Shown: positions 19,601-27,374, counted from the first letter of the stretch. The stretch: 64,000 nt of DNA from Treponema sp. UBA1747 (GCA_002315375.1 DCHR01000039.1:38583-102582), one strand, 5' to 3'. Program-made: numbers and translations. The notes: generated by a model not told the origin, from the sequence alone.

Positions 19601-19704
19601 TCATACTTTTCGCGGAAATTCGTGTTGCCTCGAAGCCCCAGAGCAATACCAATTACTGCAAGAACCGCAACTACGATGATTGTGATACGTAAAGTTTTGT
19701 TCAT
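16687..19704 (-). CDS. Giant membrane-anchored ABC substrate-binding protein with beta-sandwich N-terminus
   Basis: A 1005-residue protein, about twice the normal size for a binding protein. An N-terminal hydrophobic segment (TIIVVAVLAVIGIALGL) is probably an uncleaved anchor. Two similar jelly-roll-like modules follow (about 60-230 and 250-420). Each carries the same pattern of a Trp-containing strand, then a phrase like EEGFYNLQFDY or EDGFYQISVEG, and later KPYxFYxxKG. They resemble carbohydrate-binding modules of CBM6/35 type. A helical stretch (about 430-530) leads to a C-terminal family-1 solute-binding domain (about 575-960; for example TFNLMFYRKDILEQLGVEPPQTWDDL). It is the first gene of the operon. 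It may tether a polysaccharide near its permeases. The substrate is unknown. Confidence 0.8.
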   Translation of the reverse strand: MNKTLRITIIVVAVLAVIGIALGLRGNTNFREKYEGFDLSASSSSIVRENTYKGYLSSHAARYPAQDIPVDIFNYDDAGQAGVRIETGYKGVDRALVTDDGSSVTWNVYVAEEGFYNLQFDYIAVPSRNVNMERIIKINGEIPFTGADIVSFRRLWKDAGEIRTDNQGRQIRPSQKEVFQWQSVLAKSDSGYEIEPYKFYFVKGFNTITLEATNEPMVFSAVTLKKVEKVVDYATYLASFKNKPSKDNKDMEPIIIQGESSTLRSEPSLFARYDRSSPITQPYNIAKTTFNYIGSEAWKTPGQWIEWTMDIPEDGFYQISVEGRQLYQRGYVSTRTLSIDGATPFAEASSVEFGYSSDWKLVTPSNPETKEPYQFYLTKGEHKVRLEVTLGKMGDIISDLEDSVFRLNKIYRTILVLTGAYPDQYRDYEIHKVYPEEVEAMNIESKRLYKMVDDFVEITGQKSDLIASAQTLAVQLERFYKHPNKITEDFATFKANITSLGSSLLTLTEGKLDIDYLVVTGAGAVPKTPKSNFVLKFVHEIRSFFISFFVDTTQLGDVYDKDDEHLIEVWVTTGRDQSEILKTMVDDSFIPMSGIHANVKLINADALLNAVVAGNGPDVVLTIGNTLPVDYALRNANVNLMKFPDCEEVLSQFHPSAYEGYKYDGGVYALPEQETFNLMFYRKDILEQLGVEPPQTWDDLIAILPTLQGNNLEVGIPYPSIQAPDMTAFYSMIFQNEGRIYNDKGTKTEIDSEAGIAAFKTYTSFYNSYNLPTIYDFTSRFRSGEMPIGIANYSLYNTLAVAAPEIRGLWEFTYLPGTEKVDGNGNTYIDRSTGVGGMCCMMISKGSTDFVTTEALNTFYGDSSEEDKAELLKDRNKKVLRNIQRQADSWEFMKWWVSSDTQVRFGREMEAILGASGRYTTANIEALKQLSWSSKQLNVLLGSLEDTVGVPEVPGSYYTSRHVINGIRKVINSKEDPRETLIDYARKINDELTRKRQEFNLPVEE

Positions 19705-19777
19705 TGTTTTTCCTATATAGACCTTTTAAAGCCTATTATTTGTACATTCTAACATATTACACTATAAACCGCTCAAT

Positions 19778-19806
19778 TGCATAGACACTAAGACCCGATA
19801 TTTCAA
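19778..19806 (-). promoter_or_regulatory. Candidate promoter of the large carbohydrate operon
   Basis: The minus strand shows TTGAAA (19801-19806), a 17-base spacer and TATGCA (19778-19783), about 74 bases before the 1005-residue gene. The -10 match is mediocre and other AT-rich hexamers lie closer, so the exact element is uncertain. Confidence 0.4.
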
Positions 19807-19881
19807 AAAAAAAGCTAATAAATAATGAACATTTTAACTTTTCTAAGTAAAAAAATAAGAAAGCATATAATAGAAATAAAC

Positions 19882-19910
19882 TTGAAAAATGGGTGATTGT
19901 CACCTATAAT
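19882..19910 (+). promoter_or_regulatory. Sigma-70 promoter of the HMA-like gene
   Basis: TTGAAA (19882-19887), a 17-base spacer and TATAAT (19905-19910). The spacer contains a short inverted repeat (GGTGATTGTCACC) that could bind a regulator. Confidence 0.75.
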
Positions 19911-19943
19911 GAAATTAATAAATTTAATATACGGAGTTCTTCC

Positions 19944-20150
19944 ATGCAGAAAAAAATATATGTTGTAGGTATGTTCGATGACGGAACAGCATCAAAAGTA
20001 CAGACCGCCGTTTCAGCAGTTGCAGGTGTAACAAATGTTGTTGCAAATGTTGACAAATCACAAGTTCTTGTTGATTTTGATGAAGGAGCCGGTGTGGAAG
20101 ACGCAATTAACGCTGCCATTTCTGGTGCAGGAGTTGATGTTATAGGATAA
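19944..20150 (+). CDS. HMA-like small protein lacking the CxxC metal site
   Basis: A 68-residue protein with the size and alternating strand/helix pattern of a heavy-metal-associated (ferredoxin-like) domain: KKIYVVGMF, then AVSAVAGVTNVVANVDKSQVLVDF, then AINAAISGAGVDVIG. The loop that normally carries the copper-binding CxxC reads DDGTASK and contains no cysteine. The whole protein has none. Start 19944 is preferred over an upstream GTG at 19893 because ACGGAG precedes it by seven bases and the promoter -10 overlaps the longer frame. Metal chaperone function is therefore unlikely, and the role is unknown. Confidence 0.75.
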   Translation: MQKKIYVVGMFDDGTASKVQTAVSAVAGVTNVVANVDKSQVLVDFDEGAGVEDAINAAISGAGVDVIG

Positions 20151-20169
20151 TATTTACCCGACATAAATG

Positions 20170-20187
20170 CCTGTATGGAAATACAGG
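20170..20187 (+). terminator. Weak hairpin after the HMA-like gene
   Basis: A 7-bp stem (CCTGTAT with ATACAGG) closes on a GGAA tetraloop 20 bases after the stop codon, followed by a pyrimidine-rich but not pure T stretch. Confidence 0.45.
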
Positions 20188-20227
20188 TTCTCCACTTTAT
20201 TTAATAAACAATATTTAAAAATAAATT

Positions 20228-22084
20228 ATGAAATTTCGATTTTCTTTTTTTGCTTTTATTCTCTTATTACTGACTTCTCCCCTGCCTGCTGCAAAAAAAA
20301 CAGTTCCAGCTGAAGATTCTCAACTCCAGATTGAAGAAGAACTTCAGCTTCAGGAAACTGAAAATACTGAAAATGGAATAAAAAAACACGAATGGTGTAT
20401 TTTCTACAAGAATGAAAAAACAGTTTTTGCAGGTCCTTTTGATACAGTAGAAGAAGCTCTTGAAGCCTGGATTACGAGCAAAAAGGTAAAATCCGGGGCA
20501 AAATATTACATCGGGCGCGACAAAAGACTTTTCACAAATACTCCTGAAACTTATTACCGCAGAAAGTTTGAAGCAGTACAAAAAGCTGTTGAAGAAAAGA
20601 AAGCGGCTGAGCTGGCAAACGAACAGAAACAAGAACAGGAAACAAAAAAATCTTCTAAAAAAGACAAGAAGAAAAAAGAAATCCAGGAAGAAAATCAGGA
20701 ATTAACTGAAGAAACAAAAAATATCTCTGAAGAACCTGTTTCTGATCCTGAAAAAACTGTCTCTGAGGCAAAAGAAACTGCATCTGTTTCTGAAGAAGTT
20801 TCCGCCGTACCGGAAGAAGAAGTTGTTTTAACAAAAAAACAGCTGAAAGAAAAAGAAAAGGCTGAAAAAGCAGAAAAAAAGGCAAAAGAGAAAGAAGAAA
20901 AAGCCAAATTAAAGGAAGAAAAAAAGAAGAAAAAGAATAAAAACGGGGATCAGGAAGAAAACGCAGAAATTCCTGAACCCGCAGCTGATGAAAATCAGGT
21001 TTCTGAAAAAACTGATGCCGAAGTAACCGAAACTCCGGAAATACCTGAAGTTATTGAGCCGGAAGAGATTCAAATTAAAGCTTTACCTCAGGAACCGGGA
21101 ATGGTACCTGAAGAATTACTGAAACAAATCAGGATTAATAAAGGCACCACCACTATGGAACCACCTGCTGAAGTAAAAAAAGATGCTTCACCTGCTGATA
21201 AAAAGCAGGAGGTTTCAAAAACAACAGGTAAAGAAACCAGCGAAAAAACAAAATATTCTCCATTTGAAGTTCCTCTCACAGAGGAAACAAAACCTGAGAA
21301 GAATGAAGACAGCACAAGTACTTCCATTCCTGAAATCAAATTCTCTGAAACAGAAAGCACAAATAAAGAAAACAGACTGAACAGACCATATCTTTCAGAT
21401 TTCATTTCCAACGATATTTTTGGTATTCCTGAAAACGACTCCTCAAATATCGAAGAAGATTTCATAGAAGAAGCAAACGAGGCCGACAGCAACGGTGTCA
21501 CTGCCTTAATGAAAGCAGTGAAGGAAGGAAATGACTGGAAAATCCGGACTTTAATCCGTTCAAAGGCTGATGTAAACGCAAAAGACAAGGAAGGCTGGAC
21601 ACCTCTCATGTATGCTGCCAGATACCAGAGCAACCTTACAGTACTGGAACTGATTCTTTCCGAAAAAGCAGACCCGAAAGCAGTAAACAATTATGGGCTC
21701 TCCCCTCTTATTATTGCCGCCTGCTTCAATGACAACCCGGACGTAATCAAAAAGCTTCTCTCTTATTACTCTCCTGCAGACAAAGAAGTTCAGAAAGCTT
21801 TTGTTCAGCTGGTATCAACCCAGCAGTCAGATAACTTTGCCCTGGTTTCCAAAGTGAAGATTTTCCTGGACTTCGGATTCCCGGTTAATTCCTATTACGA
21901 AGGAAAAACACCGTTAATGTATACCTGTAAATATTGTACTTCTACAAAAGTAATTAAACTTTTACTTGATAAAAACGCAGCTGTAAATGTCCGTTCTACA
22001 GAGGGAAAAACGGCATTTGATTATGCACAGGGTAATAAAGCATTGCCAAAAGATGAAATATACTGGTCCCTCAACAAAAGATAA
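20228..22084 (+). CDS. Exported ankyrin-repeat protein with Lys/Glu-rich linker
   Basis: A 618-residue protein. Signal peptide (MKFRFSFFAFILLLLTSPLPAA), then a small domain around 55-105 (WCIFYKNEKTVFAGPFDTVEEALEAW) that resembles a sensory or SPOR-like fold. A low-complexity, highly charged region rich in K, E, P and T (about 120-400) follows. C-terminal ankyrin repeats (about 418-615) show GVTALMKAVKEG, GWTPLMYAARYQ, GLSPLIIAACFND and GKTPLMYTCKY. It is probably periplasmic, with ankyrin repeats mediating protein contacts and the linker acting as a spacer. No Shine-Dalgarno sequence is visible. It heads a plus-strand run with rsmD. Confidence 0.75.
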   Translation: MKFRFSFFAFILLLLTSPLPAAKKTVPAEDSQLQIEEELQLQETENTENGIKKHEWCIFYKNEKTVFAGPFDTVEEALEAWITSKKVKSGAKYYIGRDKRLFTNTPETYYRRKFEAVQKAVEEKKAAELANEQKQEQETKKSSKKDKKKKEIQEENQELTEETKNISEEPVSDPEKTVSEAKETASVSEEVSAVPEEEVVLTKKQLKEKEKAEKAEKKAKEKEEKAKLKEEKKKKKNKNGDQEENAEIPEPAADENQVSEKTDAEVTETPEIPEVIEPEEIQIKALPQEPGMVPEELLKQIRINKGTTTMEPPAEVKKDASPADKKQEVSKTTGKETSEKTKYSPFEVPLTEETKPEKNEDSTSTSIPEIKFSETESTNKENRLNRPYLSDFISNDIFGIPENDSSNIEEDFIEEANEADSNGVTALMKAVKEGNDWKIRTLIRSKADVNAKDKEGWTPLMYAARYQSNLTVLELILSEKADPKAVNNYGLSPLIIAACFNDNPDVIKKLLSYYSPADKEVQKAFVQLVSTQQSDNFALVSKVKIFLDFGFPVNSYYEGKTPLMYTCKYCTSTKVIKLLLDKNAAVNVRSTEGKTAFDYAQGNKALPKDEIYWSLNKR

Positions 22085-22101
22085 AAGCGTGGATAATTAG
22101 A

Positions 22102-22692
22102 ATGAGAATAACTGGTGGGAAATTAAAAGGACGTCAGATAAAATGTCCGGACGGAGTAATCAGACCTGCAATGGATCGTATGCGGGAATCCGTATTCTCT
22201 ATTTTAGGCGATTTATCCGGAAAATCCTGGCTCGATCTGTTTTCAGGCTCAGGTACAATTGCAATTGAAGCAGTTTCAAGAGGAGCAAATCCTGTTGAGC
22301 TTTGCGAAAAAGATAAAATAAAAGTAAATACTGTTCTTGATAACGTTGCAGTAACAGAAAAGGAATGCGGTGTAAAAATCCGCTGTCATTTTATGCCTGT
22401 TGAATATTTTATCAAAAGGTGTAAAACACAGTTCGATTATATTTTCTTCGACCCTCCTTTCCCCTACAAGTTTCATGAACAGATTATTCTGCAGGCAGAT
22501 CAGAACAATATTCTGAAAGAAACAGGAACCATAATGGTTCACAGGCCTGAAGAACATTTTATGCCGGATACAATCGGGAGATTAACAAGGACCGACCAGC
22601 GTATTTACGGACGGTCAATTGTTGATTTTTATACTTATGTAAAAATTGCTTCAGAGACAGGAACCGAAGCTGGAGAAAATGCTGATGCGTGA
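22102..22692 (+). CDS. rsmD: 16S rRNA (guanine(966)-N(2))-methyltransferase RsmD
   Basis: A 196-residue SAM-dependent methyltransferase of the RsmD/YhhF family, which modifies G966 of 16S rRNA in the 30S subunit. The sequence opens with MRITGGKLKGRQIKCPDG and continues with RPAMDRMRESVFSIL, the SAM-binding LDLFSGSGTIAIEAVSRGA and the catalytic FDPPFPY. Length and order are typical. It follows the ankyrin gene by 17 bases, and its final eight bases overlap the start of the next gene as ATGCGTGA. Confidence 0.92.
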   Translation: MRITGGKLKGRQIKCPDGVIRPAMDRMRESVFSILGDLSGKSWLDLFSGSGTIAIEAVSRGANPVELCEKDKIKVNTVLDNVAVTEKECGVKIRCHFMPVEYFIKRCKTQFDYIFFDPPFPYKFHEQIILQADQNNILKETGTIMVHRPEEHFMPDTIGRLTRTDQRIYGRSIVDFYTYVKIASETGTEAGENADA

Positions 22693-23047
22693 TAAAAAAG
22701 CTGATGTAAAAGAACTGATTTCTGAAAAACAGAATACAGTTCCTGAAGGTTTCATTAAAGTCACAGACAATCCTGTTGCCGGCCTGACCTCTGAACAGAA
22801 AGCGATTTTGAACAGAAAAGCCAACATAATGTTCAACAACGGGAATATTGAAGATGCAAGACGAATCTACATTACCACAGGTTATTCAGACGGCTTAACC
22901 AGAATCGGGGACCACTATATGGATAAAAATCAAAGCCTGAAAGCTTTGAAGCAATATACCCTGGCCCATAACAGCCGGAAAGCAGAACCCATCTATAAAG
23001 ATATTGCTTCTGTTATTTCAGCCTTATTAAAAAATGAAAATAATTAA
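22685..23047 (+). CDS. Hypothetical protein with TPR-like helices (120 aa)
   Basis: The start at 22685 has GGAG nine bases upstream and overlaps the rsmD stop by eight bases. The ATG at 22679 is too close to that site, and the frame back to 22646 lies within rsmD. The product has a charged N-terminus and a helical region (KANIMFNNGNIEDARRIYITTGYSDGLTRIGDHY) like degenerate tetratricopeptide repeats. It precedes a full TPR protein by 26 bases, so a shared role in a protein complex is possible. I do not recognise it by name. Confidence 0.7.
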   Translation: MRDKKADVKELISEKQNTVPEGFIKVTDNPVAGLTSEQKAILNRKANIMFNNGNIEDARRIYITTGYSDGLTRIGDHYMDKNQSLKALKQYTLAHNSRKAEPIYKDIASVISALLKNENN

Positions 23048-23073
23048 TTAAAAAACTGAAGGAGATAAAAAAA

Positions 23074-24267
23074 ATGTTTGGAATTAAAAAAAGTGAACCA
23101 TCACCAATGCCAATTGAAGAAGAAAACGAAACACCTGATATTCAGGAAATTTATCTTCCTGATGAAATTAAAGCGGCTGACACGGGGGATTCTGAGCTCA
23201 ATGAAAAAATCGCAGAACTTTCCAAACTTGGTTACCAGTTCCTGAAGGAAGGAAACGTTGAAGATTCAATCAATTCCTTCGAAGAAGTTCTGAGTATTGA
23301 CCCGGACAACAACTACGCCCTGGTTGGACTTGGCGATGCCATGCGCAAAAACCATGATTACCAGAAAGCCATCGAATTCTACAACAAATGTCTCGAATTC
23401 CACGAAAACAATAATTACGCTCTTTTCGGACTGGCCGACTGTTACAAAGCACTGAACCAGTTTACAAAAGCAATTCAGATCTGGGAACAGTATCTGAAAC
23501 ACGATGATAAAAACATCACTGTTCTCACACGAGTTGCCGATGCATACAGAAAAATCAGAATCTTTAAGCGCTCAAAGGAAATCTACCTCAGAGTACTGGA
23601 ACTGGAAAACACAAATCCTTATGCTCTTATCGGACTCGGACACCTGCACTACGACTACAAAGAATATAAAGAAGCCCTTCACTACTGGACACGCATGTAT
23701 AACCAGAACCAGGAATCCTGCGATATCAGAGTTCTTACTTCTCTGGGAAACTGCCACAGAAAACTGAAGACTTATGCAGACGGAATTCCATACTTCAACA
23801 AAGCTTTGGAACGGGATCCTGTAAACTTCTATGCACTTTTCGGAATGGCAGACTGTTACCGCGGATTGAACCGCCAGAAAGAATCAATTTACTTCTGGAA
23901 TAAGATTCTGGACATTGACCCGGAAAACAAAGTTATTTTAACCCGCGCAGGAGATGCATACAGAAATATCCGAGAATTTGAAAAAGCAAAGGAATATTAC
24001 AACAAAGCGCTGGATATAGACTTCGATATTTATGCTGCACTGGGGCTTGCTCTTCTCTGCAAAGATGAAGGAAAGCTGGATGAAGCAGTTGAACGTCTCC
24101 TTAATCTCATTCGCGGCGACAGAAAAAATTACCGTCTTTATGTCGACCTGGCCGACTGTTACCTTAAAATGAATAGAAAAGCTGACGCCATTGCAGCTCT
24201 GGAAGATTTTCAGAAATGCGGAATAAAGAGTCAGGTTGTAAACGACTTACTGGATAGAATCAGATAA
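23074..24267 (+). CDS. Tetratricopeptide-repeat protein
   Basis: A 397-residue protein with no signal peptide. After an acidic N-terminal 45 residues it is made almost entirely of TPR units (about ten), with consensus G/A/Y/A/P positions evident in NVEDSINSFEEVLSIDPDN, YQKAIEFYNKCLEFHENNN and EFEKAKEYYNKALDIDFDI. TPR solenoids serve as protein-binding scaffolds. The gene has a strong ribosome-binding site (GAAGGAGA) and is followed five bases later by rlmN. A cytoplasmic adaptor role is inferred. The partner is unknown. Confidence 0.85.
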   Translation: MFGIKKSEPSPMPIEEENETPDIQEIYLPDEIKAADTGDSELNEKIAELSKLGYQFLKEGNVEDSINSFEEVLSIDPDNNYALVGLGDAMRKNHDYQKAIEFYNKCLEFHENNNYALFGLADCYKALNQFTKAIQIWEQYLKHDDKNITVLTRVADAYRKIRIFKRSKEIYLRVLELENTNPYALIGLGHLHYDYKEYKEALHYWTRMYNQNQESCDIRVLTSLGNCHRKLKTYADGIPYFNKALERDPVNFYALFGMADCYRGLNRQKESIYFWNKILDIDPENKVILTRAGDAYRNIREFEKAKEYYNKALDIDFDIYAALGLALLCKDEGKLDEAVERLLNLIRGDRKNYRLYVDLADCYLKMNRKADAIAALEDFQKCGIKSQVVNDLLDRIR

Positions 24268-24272
24268 CCAAT

Positions 24273-25295
24273 ATGGAAAATAAAATTGTACTCACAGGTC
24301 TGCTCCCGGCAGAAATAACTGAACAGCTGGGATTAAAAGAAAAATTCCGTGGCAAACAGATTTTCAAATGGGTTGGTCAGGGTGTAAAAACTTTTGACGA
24401 AATGACCAACCTTGGAAAATCACTCAGGGAAGAACTTTCCGAAAAAGCAGTTTTAAGAACCTCAACCGTCTCAAATATTCTTGAAGATCCTGACGGTACA
24501 ATTAAACTTCAAATTACACTCTTCGACGGAAATGCCGTTGAAACAGTTTTACTTACAGATAAAGAAGACCGCAAAACTGCCTGTGTTTCCTGTCAGGCAG
24601 GCTGCGCAATGAGATGTGCCTTCTGTCAGACAGGGACCCTGGGTCTTTCGCGAAACCTGACTGCGGCCGAAATTGTAGAACAGTTTCTGTACCTGGAAGA
24701 AAAGGCAGGACCTCTGGACAATATCGTCTTCATGGGAATGGGTGAACCGATGCAGAATCTGGAAGGCATTCGCAAAGCAATCGAAATTCTATGCAATTCA
24801 GACGGCCGGGCACTTTCAAAAAAACGCATCACCCTCTCAACCTCGGGAATCATCAAAGGAATTTATGACCTTGCCGACAATGGACCTCACATCAGACTTG
24901 CAGTTTCCCTTACCACTGCTGATGAAGAATTGCGGAAAGAATTAATGCCTGTTACAAACGGAAACAGTCTGAAAGACCTTCGTGAAGCAATTTCTTATTA
25001 TGCTGAAAAAAGCGGAAAGCGTGTAACTCTGGAAGCAGCCTTACTTCATGATAAAAATACTACAGAAGAAAGTGCCCGGAATATGATTAATTTTTCGAAA
25101 GGAATTGATGTGAATATAAACCTGATTCCATGGAACCCGGTTGCTTCTCTTCCATTCACAGAACCAGGCTCAAATGAAGTCCGGAGATTTGTTGAACGTC
25201 TTGAAAAAGCAGGACTCAATGTAACGTTAAGAACAAAGCGCGGAAGAAAAATCGGCGGAGCCTGTGGTCAGCTGGGACAGACAGTAAAATCCTGA
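24273..25295 (+). CDS. rlmN: 23S rRNA (adenine(2503)-C(2))-methyltransferase RlmN
   Basis: A 340-residue radical-SAM enzyme that methylates A2503 of 23S rRNA and A37 of some tRNAs. The radical-SAM cluster motif CAMRCAFCQTG is present, preceded by the RlmN-specific ACVSCQAGC. FMGMGEPMQN and RITLSTSGI are typical. The C-terminal cysteine needed for the methyl-transfer mechanism is in the final GGACGQL motif. Length is typical. It lies five bases after the TPR gene and converges on truA. Confidence 0.94.
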   Translation: MENKIVLTGLLPAEITEQLGLKEKFRGKQIFKWVGQGVKTFDEMTNLGKSLREELSEKAVLRTSTVSNILEDPDGTIKLQITLFDGNAVETVLLTDKEDRKTACVSCQAGCAMRCAFCQTGTLGLSRNLTAAEIVEQFLYLEEKAGPLDNIVFMGMGEPMQNLEGIRKAIEILCNSDGRALSKKRITLSTSGIIKGIYDLADNGPHIRLAVSLTTADEELRKELMPVTNGNSLKDLREAISYYAEKSGKRVTLEAALLHDKNTTEESARNMINFSKGIDVNINLIPWNPVASLPFTEPGSNEVRRFVERLEKAGLNVTLRTKRGRKIGGACGQLGQTVKS

Positions 25296-25308
25296 AAAGT
25301 TTTCTGAA

Positions 25309-26103
25309 TTAAATATGGCGGCGGATTCCGTCAAACTTTATTTCCCACAAAAATAAACCTGTGGAAGGCGCAGTTACTCCTGCAAAAGTCCGGTCCCTTG
25401 CATCAAGAATTTTTTTCAAAGAATTCACAGGTTCCTTGTTTTTATCAAGATTAATTATTGTTCCGGTCAGAGTTCTGACCATGCGCCACAAAAAAGCATT
25501 TGCTTCGATTTCAAATACCAGCAGTTCTTTACCAAACAAATCTTTTTGAAAAAAGAAATGGGCATTATCAAGATACCGACAGGTTGAAACACTCTGGTCT
25601 CCGCTTGCAGCAAAACTTGCACAATCCAGTTCACCCCGAAGACAGGCAGAAATCGCATTAAGTCTTTCCAGATCCGGAACATAATTTTTTACATCCCAGA
25701 CATATCTGGTCTGACTGGCAGATAAACCTTCCGAATAATTTATGAAATAACGGTAAACTCTTGAGGTGGCTGAGAAGCGGGCATTAAAATCATCATCCTT
25801 TTCTTCAGCGGAAACAATCCGGATATCTTCGGGAAGAAAGGCATTCAAAGCCCTTACATAATTCTGAACAGGAATTGAATCAATAGGACTGAAAAAATTT
25901 GCTGCCTGTCCGTAAGCATGTACACCGGAATCAGTACGGCCTGACCCGTAAAGATTTATTTTCGTTTTATGAATTTTTTCAAGGGCCAGTTCTATTTCGG
26001 CCTGAACAGTCCGCATGGGCTTTCCGTTTTCCGCCCGGTCCTGCCGCTGCCATCCGCAAAAATCAGTACCATCGTAAGAGACAGTAAGTAAAATGTTACG
26101 CAT
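25309..26103 (-). CDS. truA: tRNA pseudouridine(38-40) synthase TruA
   Basis: A 264-residue pseudouridine synthase acting on the anticodon stem-loop. It begins MRNILLTVSYDGTDFCGWQRQ and carries the catalytic aspartate in GSGRTDSGVHA. YRYFINYSEG and FLWRMVRTLTGTI complete the family pattern. The start codon shares a base with the stop of the DUF2225 gene (TAATG), so it is the last gene of the operon beginning with thrA. Confidence 0.94.
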   Translation of the reverse strand: MRNILLTVSYDGTDFCGWQRQDRAENGKPMRTVQAEIELALEKIHKTKINLYGSGRTDSGVHAYGQAANFFSPIDSIPVQNYVRALNAFLPEDIRIVSAEEKDDDFNARFSATSRVYRYFINYSEGLSASQTRYVWDVKNYVPDLERLNAISACLRGELDCASFAASGDQSVSTCRYLDNAHFFFQKDLFGKELLVFEIEANAFLWRMVRTLTGTIINLDKNKEPVNSLKKILDARDRTFAGVTAPSTGLFLWEIKFDGIRRHI

Positions 26104-26987
26104 TAGATATCATCATCCGCTACAACTTTGGAAAGGTTGTCGTATAAGTTGCGGGCATGTTCAAGAAGAGGTCCCGGTTTATTTTTTGATGATTTTCCCA
26201 ATCCGAAGATTCGGGCAATGGCAGTTTTACTTTCTGAAAGTTTTTTCAAACGAAGCTGAACATCATCCTTCTGACCATATTTATATTCAAGAAGACCGCA
26301 GAGATAAATTACTCCATCCCATCCATAGTTTTTATCCATATCAGGTCCCATGTTGGCAAGAGTTGAACTTTTTTCTACACGGGCGGTTTCGTTGATTACT
26401 GCCTGCTGGTAAAAGAAAAGTGCCTTTCTGTAGAAAACCTGTGAAACGTAGTCATAATTATGTTCTGCGCAACGCTGGTTAAGTTCATTGCAAAGCCAGG
26501 CCAGGCGAAGAGATATGATTGCCTGTTTCATTGTAGGCAGCATTTCAACTCCGACATCATTGTAAGTAAGGAGCGCCAGATAATACATTGCAGCACCGTC
26601 AAACAAGGTGCGTTCTTTTTTCAAGTTAAAATAAGGAAATATTTCGTTGACGGCTGCCTTTCTTTTTTCCATGTGCTCAAAAATTTTATCTTCTGCTTCA
26701 CGGTTTTTGAATTCTTTGAAATCACCCCAGAAAAAAGCAGAATAGCAGTTTGGACAGGCCCCTACTTCGTAAATCAAAGGATAAACAAGACCATATTTTT
26801 TTGAAGGTTCAAAATTTCTGTGGAGTTCATCAGTAAGGCTTCCGGCAATCATACGTCCCTGACCACTCATCATTATTTCGTGATCAAAGGCTTTCTTACA
26901 AATAGGACAAGTACATTTATCCTTTGCCCAATAAGAAATAACCGGTTTTTTTGTTTCTGATTTTGTCTTTACTCCTGTTACGGCCAT
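26103..26987 (-). CDS. DUF2225 domain-containing protein
   Basis: A 294-residue protein with a zinc-ribbon-like start (CTCPICKKAF, then GACPNCYSAFFWGDF) followed by a helical TPR-like region. The pattern matches the DUF2225 family as I recall it from Bacillota and spirochaetes. No enzymatic motif is visible. The ribosome-binding site GGGGGA is close to ATG. It sits between acpS and truA in an operon with cell-envelope and c-di-AMP genes. Function is unknown. Confidence 0.8.
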   Translation of the reverse strand: MAVTGVKTKSETKKPVISYWAKDKCTCPICKKAFDHEIMMSGQGRMIAGSLTDELHRNFEPSKKYGLVYPLIYEVGACPNCYSAFFWGDFKEFKNREAEDKIFEHMEKRKAAVNEIFPYFNLKKERTLFDGAAMYYLALLTYNDVGVEMLPTMKQAIISLRLAWLCNELNQRCAEHNYDYVSQVFYRKALFFYQQAVINETARVEKSSTLANMGPDMDKNYGWDGVIYLCGLLEYKYGQKDDVQLRLKKLSESKTAIARIFGLGKSSKNKPGPLLEHARNLYDNLSKVVADDDI

Positions 26988-26999
26988 AAATCCCCCATT

Positions 27000-27374
27000 C
27001 TAATTTTCAATGACTACAAAAGCAGCAGAATATTCTTTTTCATGACTCAAACTGACATGAATTACAGCAGAATCTCCGCAACGCTCTCTAAATAATTTTT
27101 CGGCATTTCCTGAAAGTTTCATAAAAGGTTTTCCGTTTTCATCTTTTACAACTGAAATTTCTGAAAGACTGAAGGAAGTAAAACCGGTGCCAAGAGCTTT
27201 GGCAAAAGCTTCCTTGCAGGAAAATCTGGAAGAATAATATTCAAGAGCTTTACTTTCAGGATAACCTTTGATGATTTCAGACTGATTGAAAAAACGGTTC
27301 AAAAGCCCTGGATTTTCAATCCATTTTTTGAAACGCTTTACTTCCGAAATATCTGTTCCGACACCGTATATCAT
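27000..27374 (-). CDS. acpS: Holo-[acyl-carrier-protein] synthase
   Basis: A 124-residue phosphopantetheinyl transferase that attaches the 4'-phosphopantetheine arm of CoA to ACP for fatty-acid synthesis. It contains GVGTDISEVKRF with the magnesium-binding aspartate and FSCKEAFAKALGTGF with the second acidic ligand. HVSLSHEKEYSAAFVVIE is near the C-terminus. The length is standard. Its ATG overlaps the preceding cdaR stop as ATGA. Confidence 0.94.
   Translation of the reverse strand: MIYGVGTDISEVKRFKKWIENPGLLNRFFNQSEIIKGYPESKALEYYSSRFSCKEAFAKALGTGFTSFSLSEISVVKDENGKPFMKLSGNAEKLFRERCGDSAVIHVSLSHEKEYSAAFVVIEN

Noticed and set aside
21088..21690. 200-residue open frame antisense to the ankyrin gene
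   Set aside because: Low-complexity Ser/Phe-rich translation, a shadow of the ankyrin coding strand; no ribosome-binding site.
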